The notes under the pieces are model-generated. The model was given only the letters and a program-made list of their open reading frames with translations. It was not told the DNA's origin and searched no databases. A stretch of 31,134 bases of DNA from Acanthaster planci. Its lineage: Eukaryota; Echinodermata; Asteroidea; Valvatida; Acanthasteridae. The first letter of the stretch is position 1, and every line of letters begins with the position of its first letter. The position numbers were made by a program, and so were the translations under genes. Of this stretch, positions 19,401 through 29,635 are shown piece by piece. Where the stretch lies: contig NW_019091405.1 in the NCBI RefSeq assembly GCF_001949145.1, positions 1,048,685-1,079,818 of the forward strand, read 5' to 3'.

Positions 19401-22009
19401 TTAGGTGTGGTTGGTTAAAAGCAAACTTTGGAAGCAAATGTGGGGCCCGTTCTAAAGATCCAAGTTTTGTCAACTCATGCCCTCTATATCTCATTTTTAT
19501 CATCAACAAAGTTTGGTTCTCAATACATTGAGAACAGAATTCCATCTGACTGAATATTCACTTTACAGACATCTGACCGATGCAAACTCCAGAGTCATTT
19601 TGGACGCTTCCCTCAAAAGAGAGAACAGTTCAGAAATTGACTGTACTTGCTATACTTTCATTGAGGTGCCACTCCCTGATTCCTTTCCTCCGATATCCTG
19701 GGCCAATTTTCCCTGGCAAACCTGGACAAAAAAACACCGGTCAGAAAATGTTGGGGCCCCAGAGAATAATCAGCCAAGAACTAGTTCCATTTTGATGGGT
19801 AACTGTCTCCTCAGCATACATTTTGCAACGCTTTGCAAATTGCTTTGGCACTGCATGAATTTTTTCCCTGGTTGACATTTTCCCAAGTCTACAGAGCACA
19901 CCTGGTTTACAATTCAACACAAAAATGACAAACTGAATTCTCATTAACGCTAACAGTCCTTAATCCCCCAGCAGTTCCGGGATTCAGGACTGGTAGGGTT
20001 TGCAAAAATACCATTCTATCCCCTCATCTCCTAATAATCGTGTTATTTCTAAAAACAAAAAAAACCAAAACAAATACACTAATTCTGGTGGGAGGCATCG
20101 GTGGACAGGAAGTAATCTGGAGGACTGGAGTCGGGACAGGCCACACGCATCTGATCCAAGGAAGGCAAGCAGGTAGGATAGACGGGCAAGTTGGATGATC
20201 ATCAATGTCTAACAACAGCAGACTGGTAACCTGAATCAACCAGACAAGAGAAACATTTTTTTTCAGGGCTTTGTGTGAACATGTTGTCTGTATCCCTGGC
20301 TTTATCCGAGAGCACTGGTGAGAGTTGATTCTGTTTGCAGAACATTGCTAGGAAAACACAAGATGCTGCCAGTGGTTCTAACATAACGCACCATGAACAG
20401 ATGAAGCAAAACTAGTTAAGGGGGACATGCCATGCAGTTTATAACACAACCCTTGAAAATACACTTGAATATTTCCATAAACTTTTTTTCTAATTTTTAT
20501 AAGTTTAAAAGGTATTTGGCTGCTTTCCAGTTTTTATGCTTTCAATTTTCAATATTCATGAGCAAAACTGTGATGTCATTCTGGGAAAGAATCCTCAAAG
20601 ATATACACGAGCACCGTCAAATGAGGCCATGGGTAACAGCTGAGTACACACCTTGTGATTAGTCCACCGAGGAAAACACATAGGTGTTTAAAAACCTTAT
20701 TGCATGTTCACTTTGTTAATCTAATTTCTGATTATTTTCTACAACATTAAAAAATAAAAGGAAAATAAAACCAGCTTACGGCATAAGTGAAACAGAAATT
20801 TGTGACAAAAGTATGTAGGGGCCTTTCAAAAAAAGAATTTATCAAACATTACAACTACAAAAAGCCAAAATATTTTGCCAATGTTCCTGAAAATTGTTTA
20901 TTTCTCCCACCTTAAATTACATACCTCTGCCCACACACAATAAATACAAACAAGTTTTTACAACTGCTCATTTCACATACGTGAATGAAAAGTAAGTTTT
21001 TCTGGGATTTATTTCAAGAAAAAAACAATTGCACTCTTTACTTGCATCTGACTTGCACCAGTGTAGAAATGCAAATGATGAGTAAGACTGTAAGTAGCTG
21101 TGTTTAAGCCAACAGCAACAGATAGAGACATACGGTTGGACAAACAGCAATCACCAGATTTGTTCGACATTAACCTAACCTCAGAATCCGTTCTGACAGT
21201 GTGATCCGGTTCTACCAGATGTGTAAGCTGTAGATTCACTTCATTTTCTTGGGCAGCGGCCCATTTGTTGCAGGGCACACCAAAACAATTGGGTTTTCTT
21301 TGTGACCTATTCTTTTGGGGGAGCCTTAATTGCAAACAGATTTGTTGGGCCACCACCGTCAAATAGAAAAGGGCAAGTAGACAGATTTCAAACGTCATCT
21401 GTATTTTTGGGAGCAGAGAGCCTACGCAAGGTGGGTGGCGACACCCTGTTTCCGTCAAGGAGAAAGAGGGAAGGCACTCCAAAGAAGAACAGCCTTTTAT
21501 TGGGAATGAAGTCACATGAATGAGTTTATTACTGAAATGTCATCTCACTCTTAGACCGATTTGCTGGCTAAGACGGATTTCTTTGCATTAACTGCGACCA
21601 ATTATTGCTCAACGGGGAGACAATTTGGAAGTACTGGGTGGCCTTAGGGGTTTTTGTCTTTCCCTTAATTTTGTCCGAAGGCTGCCTCACAAAAAAAAAT
21701 ATTAAAAAAAATCACCGGATACTGTGGTGGGACCTTTTTTCACGAAGGCCAAGACTTGCGGCTGGCCCCTAAAAACAGTTCCGATTTTCAATCCATCACC
21801 ACTGATGTCTGTTGGGAAATCATAACTGATCACAAACAAGTGGACACAGACTACTGAATCACAAGATCAAAATAATAGGAACATGTCTGGAAACAGGCCA
21901 AAGATATGGAGCACAGTCACCCAGCCAGAATGAACCCGATCACACAGGCTGGCGTGGGCCGGCCTAAGTTCTGATCTTAACCCCCCCTCCATGTGATACT
22001 AGTTAAACT
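16498..22009. other. Long stretch without a firm gene
   Basis: Probably 3' UTR and/or intron of the minus-strand gene. Two hairpins lie side by side at 18164-18179 and 18182-18199. A C-rich, pyrimidine-rich patch at 18645-18998 is open on the + strand for 117 codons and protein-like in more than one frame, but no single frame has both good splice sites and continuity. Minus-strand AATAAA words also occur at 16682-16677, 21501-21496 and 21530-21525, any of which could end a shorter transcript. The 168-codon minus-strand frame 21009-21515 has no coding character. Confidence 0.4.
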
Positions 22010-22107
22010 TCAATTGGGCGTATCATTGGATACACCGGTGTTGATTGTCCGACTCTCAATGAGCACGTCATCAAGTGGGCCCACATATACGAACAGGTAA
22101 TACATGT
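22010..22107 (-). CDS. Candidate terminal exon of the minus-strand gene
   Basis: Minus strand. The acceptor CACTTTCCATATCCCCCAG|AC is strong. Entered in phase 1 it reads 31 codons beginning MYYLFVYVGPLDDVLIE and ending NTGVSNDTPN before TGA. Phase 1 is exactly what the exon at 23234-23370 and the microexon at 23159-23182 supply, and the junction makes Asp in both cases. Codon use is balanced with GC-rich third positions. I do not recognise the peptide. If real, the 3' UTR is either about 0.5 kb (AATAAA at 21530) or up to 6 kb (AATAAA at 16017). Confidence 0.4.
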
Positions 22108-23158
22108 CTGGGGGATATGGAAAGTGGATTACTTGACAGCAACCTGTGCAACTCATTCAAACTGGCCATCATATGGGAATAAAAAAAAAAACCTGACGGC
22201 ATGCAAACTCTGCTTTGGAATGAGAACTGGATTACGGAAAAAGCGCGGAGGGGGTTACACCTGATTCTTGACAGAAAGAGCATTTCTTTCCACAAAAAAA
22301 TACTGTTTTGAACTTCAGAGCAACTTCTGAGGCCTTGCATCTGTTTGAATTCTGTTATTGTTTAAGTCCTATTGTAACTTGGTTCTGGGCTTAATATCAA
22401 AGCACTGCTTCACAGCCAAATTTTGTGCTAACAGAGCTTCCATTTATTTCAGAGGGACTATTAAGCTGTTACACAACAAAAGTAAGCTTACCACTGAGGA
22501 AAGATTCGCTTACATAAGTGACATAATGTAAATTATGTACTGTATTAAAAATAAGAAGCTCCATGCACACCTAACTACATGTATGAACACATCCTTTTCG
22601 TAGAACAGTGCTAAAGCACCAGTACCATTTTGCTACTATTATTAGTAAACACAACTTCTATCCTAAATGTTAAGCAGTGCAATGAAATTGGGCCCTGGAT
22701 TTCACAAGATATTTTACCTGGTCCCAGCAATCTTTATTAACAGTGCGTACTTCAATTTCGTTACGCTTACATGTGATTACCAGCAACAAAAATGTAATGT
22801 TCCCCCCAAAGAGGTTGCAGCTTCAGTGTTTGTTTTAGGTCTACAGACAGCAAGTGGGAGTCCTTTTCTTGACACCTACGAAATAAAATCTGCCCAAAGA
22901 AATTTTGCTCACAGTTTACAAAAATCCACAAACAGTAAAAAAAGAAGGAAAGAAAAGGATGATGGCTAAGGTTCAAGAAACGAAGAAGATGGGGTAACCA
23001 GACAAGACACAGGGAGGAGGTGTCTGAGAAAGGAAATATTATTAACAATGAGAATTGGAGTCAGTTTCAGAGAAAGAAAAGAAGCTTGTTAAACACAGTA
23101 GCAAAACAGGCAACTAGCTTTTAACCTATATTTTCTTGGATCAAACATTTTTGCTTAC

Positions 23159-23182
23159 CAACATTTATCTCGATTAAATGCT
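23159..23182 (-). CDS. Candidate 24-nt microexon
   Basis: Minus strand. The acceptor ACTGGTATACTCTCCTGTAG is followed by exactly 24 bases and the donor TTG|GTAAGC. Because 24 is a multiple of three it keeps phase 1. It lies only 51 bases from the end of the exon at 23234-23370. Spliced in, it adds eight residues, HLIEINV plus a junction residue; skipped, the flanking exons still join in frame. Strong sites on both sides and phase preservation are the evidence. The very short intron is the main doubt. Confidence 0.35.
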
Positions 23183-23233
23183 CTACAGGAGAGTATACCA
23201 GTGAGTAGCAGAAGAAAAAAAATCAGTGCTTAC

Positions 23234-23370
23234 CAGAGTTGTAGATATTGCTTATGCCCGAGGAGGGAACCTTGGTGGTGCCTGTCATATTGTTGTACTT
23301 CAAGCCTGAGTAGAAGGTCGGGGATGGTTGGGAAGGTGCCGTGGGGGAGGGCTCGTCTAACTGGGTGGTC
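23234..23370 (-). CDS. Internal coding exon of an unidentified minus-strand gene
   Basis: Minus strand. The acceptor is TTCCCTTGGTGCTGCCCACCATAG|G, preceded by CTTCTTTCTCTGG, and the donor is CTCTG|GTAAGC. Entered in phase 2 it reads 45 codons, starting TTQLDEPSPTAPSQPSPTFY and ending SSGISNIYNS, then leaves in phase 1. The peptide is Ser/Pro/Thr/Asn-rich, like a disordered region. Codons end mostly in C or G, in contrast to the AT-rich flanks. A second frame (phase 0) is also open, but its codon use is poorer. I do not recognise the protein; convergent position beside TGF-beta makes a TTLL5-like C-terminal region one possibility. Confidence 0.6.
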
Positions 23371-24045
23371 CTATGGTGGGCAGCACCAAGGGAATAACCC
23401 ACCAGAGAAAGAAGTTATGAAAAATAAAATTGTTAAATATAAATGGATACTCCATATGTAGCAGATATTTTCGTCTGATACTTGTCTGGCTCCACTGACA
23501 GAAATTAATCCATTGGGATGTCACGTGCAAACCTGGTCCAAGCAGTCATGCTTCCTGCAAGTGCAGGAATGGAGGGGGGGGGCCATTGATTGGAAATGGC
23601 TCCAGGAAAACTGCTGCCAACTGAGGATTTGGAAAAGTCGGCTTTGGAGGAAAAGGAGGTGCTACGTGTACCATAAAATCCTCAGGGAAGGAGAAAATTC
23701 ATGTTTATGGCGATGAAGTTATGAGGTCATGACTTTTTTTCCTGTCTTCTTTCTTCTTTATATACACAGTACATTGAAAACATTCGATTAGTAAGTTTAC
23801 AAAAACTGCTCATCACTAGAATACGAGAAGTACCATCTGTCATACTGACAAGATTTTGACAAGATAAAAGACACAGACTCATTGTGCCAGAAGACAAGAT
23901 TATCAAACTGACAACGCAGTCAGGGCGCTGGGTTCTGGTCAAAGCTACCCCTTGTCTGCTTCATACTGATAAGATATTGCCAACATTCTGTTAATAGTTG
24001 AGCTGTTAACTATGGTGTGCACTGGTGTACCAATTCAAACCAAGG

Positions 24046-24125
24046 ATCCGACTGGCTCAGTGGTTGAGTTGGTAAGACGTTTGAGTTAGTAGCCTGGAGG
24101 TCGTTAGTTCAAATTCCACCAGGGC
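24046..24125 (+). mobile_element. tRNA-derived SINE head
   Basis: Internal polymerase III promoter boxes are visible: box A TGGCTCAGTGG at 24053-24063 and box B AGTTCAAATTCC at 24106-24117, spaced as in a tRNA. The acceptor stem is not complementary and the T-arm is mutated, so this is a SINE head or tRNA pseudogene, not a working tRNA. The SINE body probably continues to about 24169 and is interrupted by the insertion that follows. Confidence 0.6.
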
Positions 24126-24169
24126 AAGCACATGTGTTTTTGTGGTGTTTTTCCCCACAAGCTGCCGGT

Positions 24170-24370
24170 AAGCATTGAAAATTATATATAACAGGCCTTG
24201 CCCCCACCCATTATATATAACAGGCCTTGCCCCCACCCAACGTATATTAATAAGCACTGTATGCTCAGTGCCCGTCCGAGAGCTTGCGAAAAAACCTCGC
24301 AAGCTTACTCGGGTGGGACTCGAACCCACGACCTCCTGCTTACTAGTGCAGATGATGAAAGCATTGAAAA
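24170..24370 (-). mobile_element. Inverted SINE insertion with 12-bp target duplication
   Basis: The word AAGCATTGAAAA occurs at 24170-24181 and again at 24359-24370, flanking a 177-base insert. Read on the minus strand the insert begins with a partial tRNA: an arm CTGC-loop-GCAG and a perfect T-arm GTGGG-TTCGAGT-CCCAC (box B at 24327-24315). A hairpin body follows (AAGCTTGCGA paired with TCGCAAGCT, 24306-24281), and then two 29-base tandem units at the 3' end. The D-arm is missing, so the copy is 5'-truncated. The flanking duplication identifies this as a retroposed insertion next to an older SINE of opposite orientation. Confidence 0.65.
24182..24239. repeat. Two perfect 29-bp tandem units at the SINE tail
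   Basis: Units at 24182-24210 and 24211-24239 are identical. Each contains TTATATATAACAGGCC followed by TTGCCCCCACCCA. They form the 3' end of the minus-strand insertion and may be a variable-number tail of this SINE family. Confidence 0.85.
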
Positions 24371-24490
24371 GTTGTCCCTTAAACAAGTAAATTCAAGTCA
24401 GTAGAGACTATAAAGCAAAACCAAATTTTATCGAGTCATTATGATGTATACTACTCCCTTGTAACATCTCTGTATTCATCTCCCCCAACC

Positions 24491-24604
24491 TCATTCCGAT
24501 TCCACCTGATAAAGAGGACCATGCATGGGATGTGGTGTACGTTTTACAAAGCACTGCAGCAAGACTTTTTCCTCACCCATTTTATCGACTTTGTTTCCCC
24601 TGTT
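24491..24604 (-). CDS. Weak candidate exon
   Basis: Minus strand. A good acceptor (GGTTTTTCTCCACTTTGTG then TACATGCAG) opens a 37-codon frame in phase 0, starting NRGNKVDKMGEEKVLLQCFV and ending PLYQVESE before TGA. A donor-like CAG|GTGGAA sits near the end and ATGG|GTGAGG near the start. Phase 0 entry fits none of the stronger neighbours, so this is listed only as a possibility. Confidence 0.15.
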   Translation of the reverse strand, partial: NRGNKVDKMGEEKVLLQCFVKRTPHPMHGPLYQVESE

Positions 24605-25659
24605 CTGCATGTACACAAAGTGGAGAAAAACCAGAATATTGAAGCTAATATTTAGAGATCCAACTTTCACCAGGAAAACAAACTCAAAAATTTGACAGAG
24701 TGTCTCCTTTTTAAATGGATCAACCAGAGGGAAAAACACCATTCAGAACCTAGCAAAGAGCAGACACAAAGAAGATAATGTTGAAGCTACACCCCGGGAA
24801 TGTTTTCTTTGCAGATAATCCAAATATTATTACAAACATATCCGGCCAGTAAACTGCTGGATCTGGTGAGAATAGTAAGATACATCATTTTGGGATTGCT
24901 GCATCTCAGTCAGAGAAAAAAAAGTTGTCGTGAAAGTGACAATGGTCAGGTGTGAAAACCCTACAGGCTGTGTACGTACATATGTATCTAAAAGGCGGCA
25001 ACATATAAAGTAAATGTCAGACAACGGTAGTATGCTGTACCAATAACAGCTCACTGAGCCTGCATCAAGGCTGCTGGTGCCCAAATGTTAAGTTTGTTTT
25101 TCTAGGACCCTCGAATTTCTCACAACATTCACAGTCCCCAGCAGGTGAGGAATTCCCCACTGAATCACGGCCAGGCCCTGCGACACAGGGTTGTGAAATC
25201 CCTCCATGAAGGGTTCACGGCAACAGCAGGCTTGTGAAAATACGGCAGGAATCGAGCATTGGATAAATGCAACAGTGTAAGATTTGGACAGTGGCTGGTG
25301 GAATGAACACGTGCATATGCACGGGACGTGACCGTGGCTCCGTGATGTGATGTGACAAGCTAGGGAACTGCAGTCTACTTGTCTGCTTATGTTGGCTCCC
25401 GCACCCTATTGAATGTGCCAGGGAGCATGGGAGGGGGGGGAGGAACAACCTTCTGGGTCTCATATTCATTCAGCCACAAATGTACAAAAACATGCTGGGC
25501 AAAATTTATATTCTGAGCATAACCAGCACAGAAAAAGTCTCAGCAGTAAGCGTTACACATTGACTGTAAGGGGTGATAACCCCCAAAGGAGCAAGACCTT
25601 TTATTTAATTAACGATGAAAAGCAATTTCTGGGATCATTTTACATTCCTTTATTTCAAA

Positions 25660-25775
25660 CCATGTAAAAACCCCGAAAATTGAGCCCCACTCATTAGAAA
25701 GGTCAAAAAGGTAACATGAAGAAATTGGCAATTTCTTTGGCCCACCAAAAAATTTGGTTCTGGATTTGCCCTTGA
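25660..25775 (+). repeat. Dispersed repeat, copy B
   Basis: Same-orientation homologue of 1403-1547, sharing TGTAAAAA, GCC-CACTC-TTAGAAAGG, AAATTTGGTTCT and GCCCTTGA in the same order. It is shorter than copy A by an internal deletion. No coding capacity is visible. Confidence 0.65.
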
Positions 25776-27536
25776 AACTAAATGCTATCAAGGCTTAAAC
25801 CTCTTTCTATTAAGCAGATTTTGTTCTGTAAAAGACAAATAAAAAGCATGTATTCTTTATTGAGCGTTGGTCCTTTTTTCCATATTAAAAACATCAATAC
25901 ATACATGTATATGTATCTTTCTTTCAGGAGTTTTCTTGTTTTAAAATCTTGCTGTTAAATATCCAGCAAGCTCTGATGATACATTTGAAGAAGCTAAAGC
26001 TTCAGCAATGGGGCGCCACTTTTGGTGATTCAAACTTTTTACCCAAAATGATGTGGACGATTGAGCAGTGACAGTTCTGACTTAAGATGTGACGAGCTAA
26101 CATTGCTACATGTATGTGCCTTGGCAAGGTTGGAAGGTTACAACCTGATTACTCCGTAATTGAATTAGGGAACACTGTTGCTCAACCTTGAAGTTGTCCA
26201 AGACTTATGTTTTGGCTGTATGTGCACTCACTGCATGCATGCATGCTGTTGGGGATGCAGTACCGAAGAACAAACATCAATGCAGGCTCAGTTCTTGACT
26301 TGAGGATAAGACAGGCAAAAAAAATAATGAATTTGACAGCGTTCTCTACGGCCAATGTTTAACATTTTCTGAAAACTCTGGAGACAAGGAAAACTCTTCC
26401 ATGCAATTGCAAGCCTGTCTATATCCCATCTAGAACCTGCCTATATCCTCTGAAATGAAATCTGATTGGTTATTTTCACTTCTATAATACTGCAAGGGTT
26501 TCTCAACAGCAAACATGATTTACACTGTGGGTCTGAAGCCTGAGGACACTTCCAGGAAAAGATGAGAGAGGAAAGTTCAGGTTCAGGTCGCGAGAACACC
26601 TTGGAATAACTTTCCAGGGAAAGACACAGCATCACTGCAGACAGTAAAATCTCAATTCACTTCTTGACTTTGGAAGAACAATGGAAGAACTCACAAACCC
26701 AAACCATTCAGCAGAAAGTGCAGCCTCATCATCAAACTTATGCTGGAATAAACCTATTTCTGTTGACCCCTCTTGCGGTGTTCCTCATCTGCAAAATGTT
26801 ACACATCTGTGCCAAGGACTGGCCCCCTACGTGCCATAATGGAAGGATTGCAAGCAGGGCCCCTGCACTGTCACCAACATGACGTCCCGCGGATCAGAGG
26901 ACAGATGGACAGCAAACACTCATCCACTTCCCACGCAGGCATCAACCAATTAGATGAGCATATTTCTGGCCGTGAGAGGCAAACAACATTATCTTCCCAC
27001 ACACTAAGTGGTGCAGATATGCAACCGCAGTTAAGACTTTAATCCACAACCTGCTCAGACATTTCACAGTTTGAAGTTCTTTCATAAGCTTTGTGCTGTG
27101 AATGAAGCCTACATTCCCATTCCCAAGGCCTCACATACAGTTCATTCACAAAAACCCTGTGATACTCAGAATGCATTTATAATGTCCCCCCTCGGTAATA
27201 GAAAACATTAAATTTTTCCATCAATGCTTCTCAAGCTAGCTCCCTTGATCCCTCAGTACGTCAATCAATAAAGCCAGCCAAATATCCAATCAATTAAATC
27301 TTTTAATACCACTGATTTTCATTCAAGTACACAATTCCTTTGTTGAGGTGATAAAAATGACATTCTCTGGAAATGACGGAGTGAAGGACTTTGGGACTTA
27401 ATGCAAGAAAAACTGTCTCATTTTAATATTTCCATCCCGTTTTTTCTAATGTACACTCTGGAAACAAATCTGCTGACTTCAGTGTAACTACCAGATCAAT
27501 CCCAACTGACATAATTTTTTCATGTAAAAGGAGTTA

Positions 27537-27600
27537 AAGTAGGCATAAAAGAAGTTTGAGTGGGCATAAAAGAAGTCAAAGTGGGCATAAAAATCCTTGC
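27537..27600. repeat. Three-copy 21-bp minisatellite
   Basis: The word GGCATAAAA recurs at 27542, 27563 and 27584, a 21-base period, within units like AGTGGGCATAAAAGAAGT. Because 21 is a multiple of three, the minus-strand translation shows a peptide repeat built on FFYAH, which is a by-product and not a protein. Confidence 0.8.
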
Positions 27601-27716
27601 CCTGGCCAGCATACATGTAGATAACTGTCATGAAATATAACTGGGTACCGCCTACATCGGTAAATAACCTACACGGTGCCTCACCGTTCGTGCTTAGCAA
27701 TTCTTGAAATGCAGTG

Positions 27717-27834
27717 TCACAAGAAAGTATTCAAATGAATGTGGATTGCGCTTGACGTTGCATTCTCTGAAACCGCTCGGATGTTCTGAAGGAGCAGTGC
27801 ATACTGAGTGGCCGTGCCTACTTTGCTATTGCTG
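27717..27834 (-). CDS. Candidate cassette or alternative terminal exon
   Basis: Minus strand. The acceptor AGTTCTTAGTTTGACCAG|C opens in phase 2, the phase supplied by the exon at 29460-29635. The 38-codon frame starts SNSKVGTATQYALLLQNIRA and continues VSENATSSAIHI to TGA at 27719-27717. A donor-like CACTCA|GTATGC at 27805 would make a 30-nt cassette exon (27805-27834) that leaves in phase 2, joining the exon at 23370. Without it this is an alternative 3' terminal exon. The peptide is strikingly protein-like, but I do not recognise it. An NAG repeat at the acceptor (CAGCAG) allows a three-base shift. Confidence 0.35.
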
Positions 27835-29459
27835 CTGGTCAAACTAAGAACTTGTTCTACAGTGTACAATTTTTATGAAGAATTTTGTTTCTGCACATTT
27901 TTATGCTTCACATGAAATGCTACGGGGGTGGGACAGGCAAAGAAATTAAGGTAAGAAAAAAATTGCTACATGATCGTATCAAGTTAATCATTTCCTTCAT
28001 GAAAACTTATCTCTATAAACTTCTTCACATTACAGAAAAGAAAATAAAAAACAAAAAAAAAAACGGAGAAAACAGAACTAAACTCTGCCTTTGAGCTCCT
28101 CAGGTCTAGCATACCCTTCTGTGCCTCACATGGGACAAACATCCTCCATGCTACCATAACCCAGTGACAAGGGGCCTGCGTGAAACTGCAAAAAGACAGG
28201 AGCAGAGGGAGAGAGCTGGACGGAGAACTGGCAAGTTGGAATGTTAAACTTGCAGTGGGAGAAATGCCTGGGTCTGGGGCAGCGCAATCCATGGTATGAT
28301 GATTGCTTCACAGGCTGATCAAATCTCCACTCCCCGGGTAAAGCATGCATAGGCTTTTGGGGTATCACAGAATGCATGTGGGAAATGACTGGAAAGCTTA
28401 AAGGGCCTGACCAACTCAAAGTTGTTTCTGTGCTGTGTCCCATTTCACCTCATTTTCACTTCTTACTGGGAATTTATTGGGACAATCTGGTGCCTGATGG
28501 AATTTTACACTGCAGACAAATTTGTCTATTCATAATTAAAGTGTGACACCATTCCACGACAACTCAGCACTGTTACTTAGAACTAAAGGTATTAAACAGC
28601 ATGATTTGACAGTAAGTAGGATGTTTTGCTGCCTTAATTCTTCTTTGGTGATTTGCTGTTGTTCCAGTACACGACTGTGGGTAAATGAGCAAAGTTTTCA
28701 AGCAAATGTTTTCAAGGGAGCAAACTTTGGGTTCTTCTAAATAACAGTGTCTCCCTTCATAAACACAGTAACAGCACCCTGGCTTGTAAAGAATTGTAGG
28801 GAAAAGTTTGAATGTTACATTGTAAGTCTACAGTGTTAATGCACTTAAGAGGGGTAGAAAATGACACAAAATAATATGTTCCTCAGTGATTGTGTCATAG
28901 TTGCAGGGGAAGAGGGCATTCATTCAATCTTACAATTCTCTCGACTTGGCACTTTACTACTGATTACTATACGATAAATACTATTATGGATATTGGATGC
29001 TCACATTACAATTTCAACAGTAGGCAACTTAAAAAGCAGGGAGAAATTACTTAAATTTCACACTGTTGACAATCCAGTCCTGCCTTTATTAATTAACCTT
29101 GCCTTTTTGGACATAGCAGGCTTCAGATATGTTTGGTTTGACATTAGATTTTGAGCAACGGTATTTTGAATACTTGCTATAGCACACGGTAAATGAAATA
29201 TTCTTAAAACATAAATGTATATCATGAATTTAATAAAGAAAAGTTGGACAATTCAAACATCTGGTGTACAAATGGGAAGTCAAAAAAGCCCAAAAATTCT
29301 AAGATGCAAAAAACTACCAATGATGCTTTTCAAGTTGAAAAGTAAATCGGTTTCAAGTAAGAAATCAGCTGATCTGAGGTAAATTTTGGTGCATGAGAAG
29401 TTGAAGAACAAACAATGTAGAGATCTGAATTTTCAGGGGTCTGACAACTCTGACCTCAC
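27835..29459. other. Unassigned stretch, probable intron
   Basis: I see no supported gene or repeat. The minus-strand frames at 27984-28292 and 28126-28443 are open but lack good splice boundaries. Confidence 0.4.
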
Positions 29460-29635
29460 CTTGCCATACGTTGAACACTGACTGGCTTCCGGGCCTGAGA
29501 GGATTTGACTGGGGGCCTGGGCTTGATCTGGCCAGGGGCATGGTTGCTAGAGTGACCAGTTGGATGACCACTGGAGGCTGCATTCCGCTGGAGGGCCTCT
29601 CGAAGGGCCGAGGCATTTGAGTGAGCTTGAGCAAT
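29460..29635 (-). CDS. Internal coding exon of an unidentified minus-strand gene
   Basis: Minus strand. The acceptor is GTGTGATTGTCACCATAG|ATTG and the donor GGCAAG|GTGAGG. In phase 0 it reads 58 codons, starting IAQAHSNASALREALQRNAA, continuing to HAPGQIKPRPPVKSSQARK and ending VSVQRMA, and leaves in phase 2. The exon is clearly GC-richer than its flanks, and the peptide is basic and Ser/Pro/Gln-rich, suggesting a disordered region. A second frame starting LLKLTQMPRPFERP is also open but less protein-like. An alternative acceptor at CTCAAG|CTCAC (29625) enters in phase 1. The protein is not recognised. It is probably the same gene as 23234-23370. Confidence 0.55.

Larger units (their letters stand above)
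24371..27536. other. Unassigned stretch, probably intron of the minus-strand gene
   Basis: Apart from the weak exon at 24491-24604 and the repeat at 25660-25775 I see no supported feature. A short GCAT run lies near 26231-26247. The segment 26681-27042 is open in several + strand frames with mixed composition but lacks convincing splice sites. Confidence 0.4.

Noticed and set aside
21009-21515. 168-codon minus-strand ORF, the longest frame in the window
   Set aside because: Mixed AT-rich codons and no recognisable domain, splice sites or start context. Probably an open stretch in UTR or intergenic DNA.
24301-24346. Intact tRNA gene on the minus strand
   Set aside because: Only the T-arm and one upstream arm are present; there is no D-arm or acceptor stem, and target duplications show it is part of a retroposed insertion.
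24057-24404. ORFs containing GLEPTT- and RTHDLLL-like peptides
   Set aside because: These are classic translations of the T-arm of tRNA-derived SINEs, not proteins.
26681-27042. Three overlapping + strand frames, including a 52-codon one starting MEELTNPNHSAES
   Set aside because: All three frames are partly open, which points to low stop density rather than coding. No flanking splice sites were convincing.
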